A DNA stretch of 64,000 bases from Cristatella mucedo (GCA_009760855.2 WPIO01000011.1:541501-605500), one strand, 5' to 3'. Positions 1 through 15,500 are shown, counted from the stretch's first letter. A program made the numbers and translations. The notes: a model not told the origin generated them from the sequence alone.

Positions 1-841
1 TCACTTTAGTTTGAGAAATGTTGAGAGAATCGAAAGCTGAAGAGCGCCTGGTGCGAGTTTGCGGAATAAAAGAGGTCACATATAAGTAGGCATTTGCTAG
101 CGCAAAAAACGACCTTAAGCCAAAAAGTAAGAGGAAGAGAATATGGCCTCAACTCGTGCTTTACAGCGAGAAAGTTTATCTCGGACACACTTTGTGCGAC
201 TTTAAAGCTGCGCCCTTGGCTGCTAACCAAATGAGCAGGTGAGTTTACGCCAATTTCAGATAATTTGCACATGCCGGGAGTCCAGCGTAAAGTAAATTAC
301 AGCAAATCTAAATCTTATTTAAAAAACGCTTAAAGCATTCTATTCTTCCTAGCTTTGTCTAATCAGATCTGATTTTCTGAAAGATTCCGCTGCTGAAAGT
401 ATGCTGACTTATCAGTGAGTCCAGTGTGCTTATCCAATGGCGAATCCTTGTAGGGAAAATCACGCCCAGATTACGGGCAGACATCGCTGGAGTAATGCTA
501 GATTAATTAATTTTGGCGCTCGCGTCTTTTAGCTTGAGGACGGTACTAGGTGAAGTTTCGTAATTACATCTTCTGAAAGTAGGTGTACAAATTTAGCTAT
601 GTCGTCGATGCAGGCTGAATGAGAACTTGGTGACTACAATGCATATTAAGGTATAAATCAGGGGTCTGCAAACTTTTCGGAATATTAGGTTATTTCAGGA
701 GATCAAAAAAGCACACTAGGCTCAAAGGAACCACGCCCAATCCTACGGACCGGCGGTGTAGGCGTGGCCAGACGAACGAGCAAACAGTAGCAACCGCTAT
801 TATAGGGCTAGACATTTATTGTTCCTCCCCAGTCCTGAGCT

Positions 842-853
842 ACTGTTTCATGC

Positions 854-888
<35 letters not shown>

Positions 889-962
889 TCACTTGATAAA
901 GCGCCCTCAGAGAACTTAATCTCTCTCTGGGCGCTTTACATTTGCTGTAAAGTGAAATGATG
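842..962 (-). mobile_element. LINE-A 3' end fragment
   Basis: (TAA)n at 846-888 followed by the reverse complement of the LINE-A terminal hairpin. Similarity to other copies stops near 962. The remainder of 1-2250 shows nothing I can support. Confidence 0.8.
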
Positions 963-2250
963 CAAGTGCCTGACGTTCGCTCTAAAAATAAACATGGGTC
1001 ACAGCTTGAGCTTCAACCAGCACTAATTAAGGAGAACCAAAACACGACAATTCAATTAGGTCGCAACAATAATTAACCGGGTAATGTTACTCCGGACTGG
1101 AGCACTAGCTAAGCCGTACCTGGCCCGGAGTTTTCTTACCTTTGGCCTGAAGGATAAAGGGATATAAAGGGCTGAGCTCAATTGGTGTAAATATTCAGCA
1201 GAGATGTTTTGCTTAAAAATCAGTATGCAAGAAAATAGATAGTTTTTTCTGTCATCCGCATAAAAATTAAGTCCTACGACGTGATCAGCGAGTACATCTC
1301 AAAGTAGATGTTATAGATTTTGAAATAAATTCAACCAAGCCCAGATCACAATGTTTCAAAGTGCTCCACGATGACCTGTGCCAGTTGACATCAACGAATC
1401 GAAATCTCCAGTTGAGATTGGACCAATATCCTTGCAGAGCAGTTATAGCGATACCTGTATGAGATGGCAAGCGGTCAAGAAAGACTGGGTTATTGATAGC
1501 AAAACACGCTGCTGAGATTTTTAGCAGAGCTAGCACAGTTATCCTATCTACTTCAGGTCTTTCTATACTTGCAGCCATTCCTACTAGGTGGAGCGATAAG
1601 CTGTGAATAATGACTGGAATTTGTATGTTTGATGTAGTTTTTTAACAATTTCTCCTGCGTCTTGAATAGGAAAACCTGTATGGAGTACTCAGAATTTGCT
1701 AAATTTTTGTCTAATTTTGCCATCTTTGAGTAGCCTAAAAATAGTTTTTTTGAAAGATGCCGGACCAGACCTGAGGCTGAATACAAACGGAGCTCTTATA
1801 TCAGCTAAGCAATGCAGTATCAAGTCGATGCATCTTTGACGAATTAAGTGGCACGCACGATCGCGGCATATTGTATAGCTACCAACAGCTGCTAACGCTA
1901 TAGTGGCAGCTGGCTCAGGTGCAGGAATACTGGACACCTGCTGGACACCTGCTGCCAGGGAGCTATGCCGACTGAACTACCGAAATGCCTACTGTACGAC
2001 GGCCATGAGCGTCTAGCATTTAAATCCCAGTGTCGCATCATTTCTCAAACACTCTTGCAAAGAAGTTCTCTTTTGGTCAGGTCTGAGGTGTATCATTTTC
2101 CATATTTGAACGTCCTATGACCTTGGATTTTTTAATCTGCAAGAGTCTGAGACCACTTGCATTTCCCTTGATGAACCGGATGCGGAATGTGTAAGTAGGG
2201 TGTGTAACAAAGTCATAAGTTTTTTTTGTGTTCTCTGATTCACATTGCAG

Positions 2251-2365
2251 CTGTCATTGTGGATGCACCAGTCGTTCGTCAGTCGGAGTACGGAAATCCT
2301 GTCGTCATACAGTGCATTCATAAATGCGTTCCGGCAGATGCTCCATGTGACCAAAATGTTACTTG
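2251..2365 (+). CDS. Ig receptor exon a: first half of Ig domain 1
   Basis: The acceptor cacattgcag precedes it and the donor GTAAGC follows. It encodes the A-C strands, with B-strand Cys in VVIQC, two extra Cys and an Asn-Val-Thr glycosylation site. It ends with TG of the core Trp codon, completed by G at 7572. Confidence 0.85.
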
Positions 2366-3539
2366 GTAAGCCATAGCCAGTTTTTTATCATTATTGTCAG
2401 GCTTCCAAGCTGGATTAAATTGCAAGAGGCATTGCATGAACGAAATTAGGCGGCTATCTCAAAGGTCTCATCGCGACTTGTCAGGAACCTACGGAAAATC
2501 AAGCTTGTATCCTCTAAACATTTTCCTGTCAGCACTTGTTATTTACAGCTCAGTTACTTTGGTGGCAGCAACACGCTTTTCTGAATGAATTGTGCGCTTG
2601 AAAGAATGGTCGATGGTAATTTTAAGTGCATCTATGTAAGAAATGTTCGCAGTGCCACCAAAAAATTAAATCTTTTTCAAAGTACTTTACAAATGCTTTG
2701 TATAGCATATCTAGGTGTCATATTCCAAAGCGACCTCTCGTTAGACGACCATATCAGCTCCACAGTCAAATCCGCCTATTTTAAACTTCGTAACATTGCT
2801 AAAATTCGGGCTTGTTTAGATAAAGATACCACATCTAAGTTGGTCCATGTATTCATGACATCCCGTCTCGACTTCTGCAACTCACTGCTTACTGGCCTAC
2901 CAGCATGTGCGATCAGGCGATTGCAGCTGGTGCAAAGCTCTGCAGCTAGGCTTGTCTGTCGTGAGCGTTGCAGTTGCCTAATTACTCCACTTCTCGCCAA
3001 CCTGAACTGGCTACCAGTCAAGCGACGGATTGACTTCAAGGTTTTGTCGCTTACCTTTAGGTCACTTCATTCTATGGCTCCAGCCTATCTCTCCGACATA
3101 CTCCCTCATCAGGCCAAGCATCGTACCACCCGCTTTTCGGAATCCAACAGTCTAGGAATACCTCATACAAACCTTAAATCCTTCGGAGATCGTGCATTTA
3201 GTTCATATGCTCCCAAAGCCTGGAACTTCCTCCCGGCCTGCGTCAGAACATCCCTTGACCTGACCACATTTAAAAAGAACCTAAAAGCACACCTATTTAG
3301 GACAGCATTTAGTGGGTCCCTGTGATTCATCCTTTATGTGCTTATGCGTGCTGACACTGTGCATACTGCCACTAACCACATTTGCATGCTGACCCTGTGC
3401 ATGTCACCCCTAACCATATTATTCATTTCGTTTGTTTTTTAAGCATGATTTTACTTACCATTCAATCGCATTTCACTTTACAGCAAATTTAAAGCGCCTA
3501 GAGAGAGATTAAGTTCTCTGAGGGCGCTTTATCAAGTGA

Positions 3540-3573
<34 letters not shown>

Positions 3574-6500
3574 CGTGTTAAATTAAAGACAATTTCATGA
3601 GCTCCTATCATGCACCCGTTTATTGTGCCGATAAAAAGGATAAGAATTAATAAACGGCCTGATGCATGCCTGTATTTACCCAAACACCAAGTGATGATTT
3701 TTATTTAAATCTGCTCAAACCCTAAAAGTCTCGTCATATTTATTATTAAGCAGTGCGATCCAGTTTCAGCTGCATGAAAGTAGAAGCATTCACGTGTGTT
3801 GCTCTAATCAGTTAACCTTAATTATATTACAATGAGCCTCATAGTTAATAAGTTGCAAGAAAAACTCAACATTGCAGTAAACAAGTGGTGCAGTAAACAA
3901 AACTAGCCTCTTTTGAGTGCGACGACCCCTGAAGGATTTTAATAACTCGTTTCGATCTTTAATGTAACCGACAAAACTCTTGCATTCTTCTAAACTTCTT
4001 ATCAAAGACACTGGAACGGGTCGTGGCGGACCAGCTGAACTCACATATCGAAACCTCACACCATGCTAGTAAGTTCCAGTCTGGCTTTAGAGCTAATCTC
4101 TCCACGAAGTCAGCATTGCTTAGTGTGTACAACAACTTAGTTTGGAGTGCAGACATAGGTAGAGTGTCTCTGCTTGTTTTGCCCAATCTTTCGGCAGCTT
4201 TTCATACTATCGATCACAAAGTTCTTCTAGAGCGCCTCTCATCTCACCTGGGCATCACTGGCACCGCTCTGCAATGGTTCAGGTCCTATCTCAGTGGGAG
4301 ACTCCAGAGTATTGACGTGAATGGACAAAGATTATCCGAGGTACCTCTGGGATATGGGGTACCTCAGGGCTCCGTGCTAGGTCCGGTTCTTTTCACGGTT
4401 TATACTCTCCCTCTTGCTGATGTGATTGCCAAGCACAATCTAGGCTTTCACTTCTATGCGGATGACACTCAGTTGTACCTTTGCTTTGATCCCTCCCAGC
4501 CTTCGAGCACCTCGAATTCTCTCAACTCACTTGCTGCATGTATGGATGACATCCGCACATGGATGGCAGCAAATTTTGTAAAACTAAACGATTATAAAAC
4601 TAACTTACTAGTTATGGGCTAACCCAATCACATTCAGAAATCGGAATGGCGGACGCTCAAAATTGGATCTGCCAGCATATCTCTCGTTTAATCAGTTCGA
4701 AATCTAGGTGTCATGTGCCAAAGTGACTGCTCTTTAGACGACATCATCGGCTCCACAAACAAGTCTACCAACTTTCAGCTATATAACATTGCCAAAATTT
4801 GGGTTTTTAAGCTAAGCATACCACGTCTAAGTTGGTCCAAGCCTTTTGTGACATTCCGTCTTGACTTCTGTAACTCACTACTTGCTGGCCTACCACCATG
4901 TGCAATCAGGCGATTACAGCTGGTGCAAAACTCCACAGCCAGACTTGTCTGTCGTGAACGTCGCAGTTGCCACATCACACCGCTTCTCGCCGACCGGCAC
5001 TGGCTCCCATTCAAACAACTCATCTACTTCAAGGTTGTATCCCTCACTTTTACGTCACTTCATTCTTTGGCTCCAGCCTATCTCTCAGATGTACTGCCCA
5101 CCAGGCCAAGCATCGTCCCACCCGCTTTTCGGAATCCAGCAGTTTACCAATACCTCGTACAAACCTCAAATCCTTAGGTGACCGCGCATTTAGTTTGTGC
5201 GCTCCCAAATCCTGGACCTCCCTCCCGACTTGCGTCAGAATGTTCCCTGACTTGACCGCATTTAAAAAGAACTTAAGAACACACCTGTTTAGGACAGCAT
5301 TTAGTGTGCCCCTGTGATTCGTCCTTCGTGTGCTTATGCATGCTGACACTGTGCATGCTGCCACTAATCACATTTGCATGCTGACCCTGTACATGTCATC
5401 GCTAACCATGTTATTTATATTGCTTATCAAGCATGATATTACTCACCATTCAATCGCGTTTTTCTTTGGATCAAATTTAAAGCGCCTAGAAAGAGATTGA
5501 GTTATCTGAGGGCACTTTATCAAGAGCAATATTATTATTATTGTTACTGCCTTGCGGTGCCTGATTTCGCTCCTATTAATAGTATGTACGTATCTTCGTT
5601 TGTAACTCCACAAAGCCATAAATACTGTGTTGGTGTTACGCAGGAGAGTTTTGTATAGCTCACTCACAGCCTAAGCGGCTTTCGGTACGCATTCGGTAGC
5701 CAGCAGACTTCGTCTCACGCAACACTGAGAAAGTGGGAAGCATAGCAGAGTCAGGAGAGCAGTTAAGATAGTGAGTAGCATGGAAGTAGCAACTCAGGAC
5801 CGCTGAAACTGATGAGCCATAGTCGGCTATCAATGCATCTCTTCCTGGCATTCTTATAAACGCCCACTATACTGTTGTATAATCATTATAATATGGTATT
5901 TGTATAGCATCCTACGAGAACTAAATTCTGCACTAATTTCCTCAGGCCTTCAGCACAGTGATCACAGTGATGCTACTCCTTGCCAGCTCACGAAAAGTAC
6001 CAGTGACTTTGACAGAGAAGCTGCTGCCTCTAGCAGATACTGCCTCTGGATATGCACTGGCATTGTGGCTACGAACGGTATTAATAAAGAGCTCGATCAT
6101 GTTAATATAGCGCGTTAACGAAATTAGCGAAGAGTAGTCTACTGCACATTTACAGCGGCCTACACGTACTCATTACCAAAAGTAGAGGGTGGTAATATTT
6201 GTTTGACCTGTAAATGCTACCTAACCCTAAATTTTGTATATTAGCAGTTCTAAGCCATTGCAATTTGGGAACTTTAATAGGCCCAGAGTCTTGCCAGTGT
6301 AGTGGGACAACGTCTTAATACCTACAGGACTCTACAAGGTAATTATCTTTGGTAATGCAAATTTAATAAAATCATGTGGTTTATGATTATTTTATAAGTT
6401 TCATTAAGTCATGGCATCTAAGTATGTCATTCGTTGGCAAGTTTCACTGCACAGGAACCTAAACCACGGTCTCCAAACAGTGTGAGACTGCCTTGTAGCA

Positions 6501-9500
6501 CAGCTGAATGACCTGAATAAGTGGCGCATATGTTATAAGAGGGAGCTTGTGGAGCGAGAATTTTCATAGTGGTTAGCTGAATAAAGAAGCTCAGGCAACA
6601 AGAGAAAGCCGGAATCTTCCATTTGATGGGCTCGTTTGGGAGCTATTAGAAATCAATAAGAAACAATGATAGAACGCTGCAGTTGCCACGCTAGCTACAA
6701 TCAAGCCGCTCATCTGAGTTTTGTAAAATTTCCTATAGCTGCGGCTGGAAGACACTTACAAGAGAAGAGAGCAACAGAAGTGTTTGCGAGACTTATTACG
6801 CGAGCGGATTAATTTGACGGTAATGCCGTCGTCCAAAACATCTGAGTCTCCCCCAATGCTACTAAAAGAGTGGGCGCACTAGATTGTGGACCTGATGTGG
6901 CCGCCTAGCGAAAGGCCATTCGTGCCAAGTATGCTGACGGGAAAAGCATTGAATGCCGGGCCGTACAGCTTCAGGCTGAGATTTTTAGCATTGCGGCGCG
7001 GCACCGTCAGAACGCCGCAGAAATGCATGAATCCCTGGTAGCTAGCAGCAAGAAGAATAAAGTTGAGAGAAGCACGCGAAGCAGACAGCTGTTTTTGCCC
7101 TGAATGAACGCATCATCGGTACCGCCATAGCACAGAGTGACTTCGAGCTTCGTCCGGCGGCACGGGGTAGCGCTGACAGGCGGCGGACTCGCTCTGCTGT
7201 CACGTCAAAGCCTGCCTGTCTGCCGTGACCCAACGCGATACTCGCATGACGACCCTGTGCACGTCACGCCCCTAACCATGTTATTCGTATTATGTATTTG
7301 AGCATGCTACCGCTAACCATTCGACCGTGCTTTATTTTCAGCAAATTTAACGTGCCTAGAAAGATATTGAGTTCTCTGAGGGTACCATATCAAATGCGTT
7401 ATTGTTATTTTATTTTTTATTATTATCCGCGTGATCTCCTGCGTCATCTCTAGCTACTAGTTGTTCGAACACACAGTACCTTTGAGGATAATTACTTCAA
7501 AAACGCGCTACGTCTGCTTACTCTAATTAGAGTGAGAAAAATGCCCAGCATTTCTATCATCAAACTCGCAGGTATTTCAAAGGCGCGTCATCAAAAGATG
7601 AACGACGGGTGAGCGGAGACGAGTATGACGCGGATCTCCGCATCGGTCGAATGCCTGCTACGCTGGTCATCTCTAGTTATAACCTGACGCGCGACGCTGG
7701 AGCCTACAGGTGTTCGGTTAGCGTCAGGGGATACAGCGACGAACTTTCAGGAGTAGACATCCTTTACTGTGCGTAGCAGCGCTTGCCACCCGTAACGAGA
7801 TGGCTGCACGGTCGTGTCCGCATCTGACAGTGCTATCGTCTTGCACGTAACTAATCGAACGGCCTGCGGCTTTTGCAGCCGAGGCCGTTAGCAAGTTCTA
7901 CGTGACTACGAGCGCCGGCGCTGCACCGATGCTGTCCGACGGCGCTTTCGAAGCCACGGCAGGCCATCGGCTGACGGTCGTCTGCAAAGCAATGGGCTAC
8001 CCTCGGCCCTCGACGTTGGCGCTCTTGCAGTCCAGTGAAAGACTGGCGGGAAAACTCAGCGAGTCCGGACCGACAGCTTTGGAAAGCTACATCGAGGTTT
8101 CATCCGTTCCAGGTGCGCGAACAATGAGCACGCGCTGCCGAGCTTCACTTTTTTGACACGCTCGATCGCCCCAGCGCATTTCACGTAATGCTCCTTTAGC
8201 GCGCTTGCAGAAGGCTTCGAAGACATCTTCTACTGCGACTACTCACAGCCGCAAATAAGGTCTAGGATTGCCATTATCGAGACCCTGCGAGTCTTCGTGC
8301 GTGGAACACAGGAACGGACACCAAATCTCAAAACTGCGAATGCGAGCAGCAGCAGCAGCAGCAGCACAAGCAGACCTCAGCTTTCGTCGCCTTTCGACCT
8401 CGGTAAGGAAGCCCTCAAGTCTTTGATTTTGCTTAGTCTTTTGTAAGCAATGACGCGGCGGCGCAGAAAAAGGTAGCACCAGCATACAAGGACGTGAAAG
8501 AACTTTTCGTTTCTCTGAACTCAAGACGAGCCCGCTCGTTTTCCGGATAACATTGCTAACTGGAAAAGCGTTCGCTCTACCGCTCTTGTTCACGCACAAA
8601 TGAACAGAAAGCGTGTAAATCTAGAGACTGTGAGCCTTCTCAGCGGCCTCTTGGATATTGCTAGCTCAAAATAGCTACTTGCAAGCATCTACTGGCGACA
8701 AAGCTACGCTGACTGTGCAGGCAGTCTAGCAACGAGTATAAGAAAACTGCATATGCATACCACAATATCAGACTTGTACGACTTAAAAAGCATATTAGCA
8801 TATTACGGGCAGGGTAATGAGCGAGAGCGCTTTGCGCTCAGCCAGATCCACGGCGCTAAAATGATAATAATAATAATAATAATAATGCACTTGATAAAGC
8901 GCCCTCGGATAATTCAATCTCTCTCTAGGCGCTTTAAATTTGCTGCAAATGGAAATGCAATTGAATGGTGACTAAAATCATGCTTGACAAACAAACAAAA
9001 TGAATAACATGGTTAGGGATGACATAAACAGGGTCAGCATGCAAATGTGGTTAGTGGCAGCATGCACAGTGTCAGCAAGCATAAGCACATCAAGGACGAA
9101 TCACAGAGACCCACTAAATGCTGTCCTAAATAGGTGTTTTTAAATTCTTTTTTAATGTGGTCAGGTCAGGGGATGTTCTGACGCAGGTCGGGAGGGAGTT
9201 CCAGGCTTTGGGAGCATACGAACTAAATGCACGGTCTCCAAAGGATTTGAGGTTTGTACGGGGTATTTGTAGACTGTTGGATTCCGAAAAGCGGGTGGTA
9301 CGATGCTTGGCCTGATGGGTGAGTAGATCTGAGAGATCAAATCGCCTACTTTCTTGGACTTGCACCTTAAGCAGAGCTCATTCCACAAGCGGCACAATAG
9401 CATTAACGGCTGCCTACGTCAAGTTTCCAGCGCTTCTACCGCTCCGACACCCCTTGAGCTAGCAGAATGATTTCTTGAAAACACGCTGAAGGCAATGCAA

Positions 9501-12500
9501 CCCTATTCCTAATTCTTATAAGTACTTTGATCAAGCTAAGAGCCTTTCCAAGCCTTACTGGCTGCTCACGCTTGGACTGTGTAATGTTAATGCGACGCTT
9601 TGTTGACACGTGTCTTGATGACTAATTATTATTTTCCTACGAGATCAACTGCTTGAGGGATGGGCTGATTATCCAATAACATTGTAGACAATATGGCACT
9701 ACTTGAAATGTCACCTTGCGTGTACTTGCTCACAGTAATACTTCCATAAATTTTACTTCCTCTTGCTTAATACCGTGCAGAATAAATTTGTTTTAGGCTC
9801 TCCGGAATTCTTCATCGCCGCGGCTAACAGTGCTGTTATCTTATTTCTTGTATTGGGCTCAATCTCTTATATGCGACTGTCCAGGATAAAGCGAAAATGT
9901 GGCGGTAAGGAACAAATTCATGTATGTGTTTCCAATCGTTAGCCTATATAATCTTCGCATTTTTAATTATACAAGTGTGCTCAAAACACGTACTTCGGTA
10001 GAATTTGATCTATATTTAAATTCTGCCACTGATGCTAATTACGCTTCCGACGGCCTATAGTTAAACCCCCTTAATTAAATTTTCTGGTAGTCTCATGGTA
10101 ATCAATCGAACGTGCTTCGTCGCGACCAGTCTAAGCCTAGGAACTTAAGATCAATATTCATTTCAGTTTATCTCAGCAGGCTCTTGCTAACAAACCGTAG
10201 CTATTTATCACCTCGACTGAACCAAAAATCTGTCATATGCTGGCAAGATCGATGTGCGAAAACATTATTGACCCTGTGGTATATCGGTCGAGAAGGCGAC
10301 CTGAAGGTAGCTCCGCATTGCGGCCCTCTTTAGAAGACACTGCGAGCAGCAAATGATGGATCACAAGCCGTGAGCGATTGCTATAAGAAGGCTCTGGTCC
10401 GACATAAAAAGAAAGTACGGGTCAGACGTCTGCAGCGGCCAGAGGGATCTGGAGCTAAAAGTGATCTCCAGCGACTTCAATGCCTTATATGCCTTCCACC
10501 TCTTTCTTTAGCCAAGGCTAGAGAAGCTGCTACAGGAAGAAGTGGCCTGCAGCTTAGAAGGACTCCCGGATGGGCTATCTTTTAGCTTCCTTTATTCTTT
10601 TACTCCAGCCTACTTATCAGATCTACTGTCCCACCAGGCTAAGCAAGCACCACCTGCTTTTCGGAGTCTAACTGTTTACCTATACCTATCATAAACCTCA
10701 CGTCCTTTGGCAACCGTGCCTTTAGTTCGCATACTCCCCAAGCCTGAATCTCACTCGTGACTTCCGTCACTAAATCCCCTGACGACCAAATTTAAAAAGA
10801 AATTAAAAACACACCTATTTATGACAGCATTAAGTCGGCCTCTGTGATTCGTCCTTTATGTACTTATGTGTCCTGACACTGTGCATGCTGCTACTAAACG
10901 CACTGCATGCTATCACTAACCATTCAATTGTGTTTTGTAGTAGTATTAGTAGTAGCAGCAGCAGCAGCAGCAGTATTAGTAGTAGTAGTATCACTGTATA
11001 AACAAGATGATTTTGGCACAAGCATTATAACGAAGAAAAATTTTGAATAGATAGAGTAGGTCTCGATAATGTCAACGATGATAGTTCTTTTTTGTAATCT
11101 TGTTTGCCGCGTTTTCTGTGTATTTTCTAAATCAGAGCAAGACTTTAGATATTCATATAAAATGCAGCAATCACCCGAGTAGCCGCTAAAGTAAAAAGTA
11201 CCCTAGGACTCTAGGCTTAGTTCACCTCTTCTTACAACTTATCACTCTCCCTCTCGCCGATATATTGGCTATAAAATATCTGGGCTTTCATTTCTATTTT
11301 GATCACACATAGCTGTACCACATGCCGATAACACACTCACGCCAGCGCTGGCACACACACATACATACACACCGCTTGAGCTCGCGTGTTTATCCCTCCA
11401 AGCCTTCCAACATTTCATGCCCCCTCAAGACCCTTTCTGAATGCAGTGCTGGCATTCGCAATTGGACAGCAGAAAAAATTCTCATGGCGAATGAAGATAA
11501 AACAAATGTACAAGTAACGAGCAAGCCTATTTGATTAAGATATGAGTAAAGCTATCCTTTAAAATGACCTCTGCCAGTATATCTCCTATAGAATATGTCT
11601 TTTGCCAAAGTGGCAGTTCACTAGACGACCACATCAGCTTCACTGTCAAGTCTGCATACTTTCAGCTGCATAACATCGCAAAAAATCTGGCATGCGTAGA
11701 CAGTGAAACCACATCTGTGTTTATCCATGCATTCACGGCATCCCGTCTCGACCTCTATAACTCAATACTTGCGGACATTCCTGCCTGTGCAATCTGACCA
11801 TCAGAACAATCACCCGTGGAGTCCCAGATGGATTCGTTATTGTTTCTATGCTGCTCTCCATTGCTACTGAACCTCTGAGAAAAGTGATTCACCTCCATAG
11901 GTGGATTATTACTACTGTGCTGATGCTAGATAACCAGCGTTTGTGCCATTTAATCCCTCGAGATCTGCTGCAGCACCTAATAAACTGAGTGCTTGCCTTG
12001 CAGAAGTTGTATCGTGAATGTCGGCCCATTACCATAAACTAAATAACAATTAAATAGAACTCTTACTCATACGACACCCTAAGCGTGTGGTTGGACTAGA
12101 AGGCTTTGCTCTTCTAGTAGGTGACACTGTAGTGCGACCCTTACCGCTCGCTTGGAAATTATGTATCATCTTTGAAAACTGCCTAAAGTGTACATGTTTC
12201 ATTGAGACGACCCCTTCCACAGCTAGCTGTCACAGCCTATCCCTATCTAAGATTAGTACCGGTATTCTATAGTGGTTGGCAGCAAATTTAACTTTCCCCT
12301 TAGTTCCGTTGTGGCTGTACTATTGCAATCCCATTTTGGCTGGACTACCAAAACAAAAATCAGGCCAGTGCTGCTGGGTGATTAATATGGCTGCAGGCTA
12401 GATGATAGCAAATCGTAGAGGTTCAGCTATGTGTCTTTCTAGCTGAAGTAGCTTCGATAACTCCTGATCTGTTCATGGAAAAAGTAAAAAATTCTTATTT

Positions 12501-15500
12501 TGACTCATAAGGTACGCGACGGCTTGGTTGCTTCAAACATAACAGAACTGATGCACCAGTTTTAGCCTCCTCGTCCCCTCAGATCATGTATGGAAAATAA
12601 TTAATTGCTCCATTCCTTTACTTAAAGACCGTTGGCCACAGAAGCTTTTGCTTTGCAGGTCCTTTGATGGGGAACTCGCGTCCAAAATTCTTACGTAGCG
12701 GCATCAGAACACCCGCTGCATGCTGTGGCAAAACCTTCCCAGCTGTCCTGAGTTGCTGATTCAATGCTAATGTATTGTAATACATCTCTGTCTGTAACTC
12801 CACAAAGCGACAAATACTACGTGGGTATAACGCAGGAGAGTTTTTTTATAGAACACTCACAGCCTAAGCGGCTTTTGCTAAGCATTCGGTAGCCAACAGA
12901 CTCCATCTCACGGAACAAAGAGAAAGTGAGAAGCATTGCTGAGTCATGAGAGCAGTTGAGATGATGGGCAAAATGGAAGTCGAACCGCGGGACGACTGGA
13001 AAGGATGAGCCATAGTCGGCAGCAGGAGAGTAGCCGTTGTTGCATAAAAATTGTAGAAATAATTTCCACAGTCTATGACCTTCATAGCAAAATTTTCAGT
13101 CGCCAATGGTCTTTTAAGCATAAGAATGAAGCAGCCAATTTATTGTGCATTTAGGGCCTGCGGGCACGAGGAGGTTGAAACTGGAGCAGCAGTTCAGCTC
13201 GGTATGAAGGGCCAAGCCGTTATGGGCCTAGTGGGTCAGCGTAAGAACTTTACTCTGTATCCGTTGATCAACCGGCAACCGTCCTAGCTCTTTTAGCAAA
13301 GGAGACACGTGGTCAAACCTCTGGGACTTGAAAACTACCCTCGCAGCCACATTTATAGCCAGCTGCAGTGGCCTAGTTGCCTTGTTTTACTACTTCCTAC
13401 CTCAACTGCCCTCATGACTCGGCTACGTTTCTCACTTTCTCTTTTTTCATGAGACTAATTTGGTTGGCTACCTTATGCACATCAAGAGCCTCTTAGGCTT
13501 TGAGAGTGCTATAGAAACCTCTGCCCCTGGTAATACCAACTTAATCTGAGTGGTTTTGTGGAGTTGCAGGCAGAGATCCATACAAAGTAATCCGATCTGA
13601 TCACTTATATGAATCTCTTGAGTACGAAATTTGAGATATTTAATGTATATAGGTATTGAAATGTCAACCAGAAATAGGCAGGGTCATTTCTACTTTTTGG
13701 CAGCAACTAGTTGTAATGAGTTAGTGGAAGAACTTATTTTTTTATTATAGTGGTGACCTTTGAATCCCTTAGAGAACTTATTTGTTTGGCCATCCTCCTT
13801 TAAATAATGCTAGTAATCTGTCAGGACCCTGTGGGAATAGAATCTCTATTTGAATGCATAATAACTAGCTGCTATAGAAAAAATATCCGCGATTGAGTTA
13901 GTAGAAATCACAGTATAATTTTTGGAAAAGTATGCAAAACTACACGAAAAGATGCAGTGCTGGTTTGGCCTACCTTAAGGTACTCGTCTCAACTAGTTCA
14001 TCGAGTTCAAGTTCAAGTTCATTAGGCCTAAGGGAGAATTTTTTTGATTAAAGGGGATTTAGCCGCCACTTGAAATACGCAATAGTGAGGGTAGTTGGTG
14101 CCAAAGCCGGAAGCAATTTCCAGACTTTCCGTTCCTATGGTAATTTCTCTTCTCAACCAACTAATGCTTTCTGATGTTGTTTGTGTACAAATTAAGCAAT
14201 AACTTGAAAAGCTTAAAATGTACTCTCGTGCCCAGTGAATGAATAGTTAAAGATAAAATTCAAACTTAATTATTAGCTCTTTATCTTTTAACAGACCCTG
14301 TCTTAGTTAACGAGATAGAGAAAGAAGGCGTAGAGCTTGCAGGAAGAAAAACTGTTATGAAAAATATGGCGCTACAATACACTGGGCATCTCTTACATTC
14401 ATTGTTGTTGTATAAATCTAGATAGACCTCGTAACTTGTATGGCTAAAGCAATTCTTCGTGTTGAGCTTCGGAAATGATAATTTGAATATTTTTTCCAGC
14501 CTTGCCTTGTCTAGGCTAACATCCTGGGGAGCAGCGCCAGACGCTGCAGATCCCGGCGAGATCTAAGTGCTCTCTGTGTGCAATTTTGGCTAAAGCAGTG
14601 ACGTAGCCGGTTAGACCTTTTGGGGATCCGGAAGCTCATATTTCTCAGATAGAACAGCGGTTCCACCGTTACCATTCTTCTTACATTAACTGCACCCAGT
14701 ACTAAAGTAAAAAGTACCCTAGGACTCTAGGTTTAGTTCACGTCTTCTTACAATTTATCACTCTCCCTATCGCCGATATATTGGCTATGAAATATCTGGG
14801 CTTTCAACTCTATTTCGATCACACATAGCTGTATCACATGCCGATAACACTCCGATATCACCGATATCCGATATCGCATGCCGATAACACACACTAGTTT
14901 CAAACTAACTACGAAACGACCCAAAGCAAGTCTCGTGATTACCAATTTTTTCAAGAGTGTCTAACGAGACGTTTTTTCCTTAATAGAAGTAAGCCTTCGT
15001 GCAGCACTGGCGAACGCTTGGCCTAGTGTTTGCTTCTTTCGCACTGTCATGCATTTATTGAGCCAGCCATTACCGGCTACATGCTGGTTTTGCAGCAGTT
15101 CAGCCCCCCAAGGCTGTTTCTTCTGTCAGTGCCGCGTCTCTCGCTGAAATGGCTAGCGTCACAGCTTCTACTGCAATAGCTGCGACGACCAATGCAACCA
15201 ATAGCTATTCGTCGTCAGCCAATCATCTTCCGAGATCAGGTAAGAGGAGCTGCTCGTACTTCCGCTCGTACTTGCTGCAGCCAAAAAATATAGCTTTCGT
15301 TGTTCAGCGTGAGCCAGTGATTATTTGTAGCCATCTTTACGGCTCCTCGTGAAAATATTTCAAAATGCCATCATACTCTACTTCCCGACCGGCTGCTGTT
15401 GCCTAGCGCCTTTGTGCGTATAGCGATCTTTCCGGGTCTCAGAAAGAAGGGCAGCAACTTTCTATTATATGCCCTATGCTTCTCTTTGTCAGCCAATCGG

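Noticed and set aside
181-245. Possible first exon of the Ig receptor ending at the GTGAGT donor at 238
   Set aside because: The phase needed for the next exon runs into an in-frame stop just before the donor.
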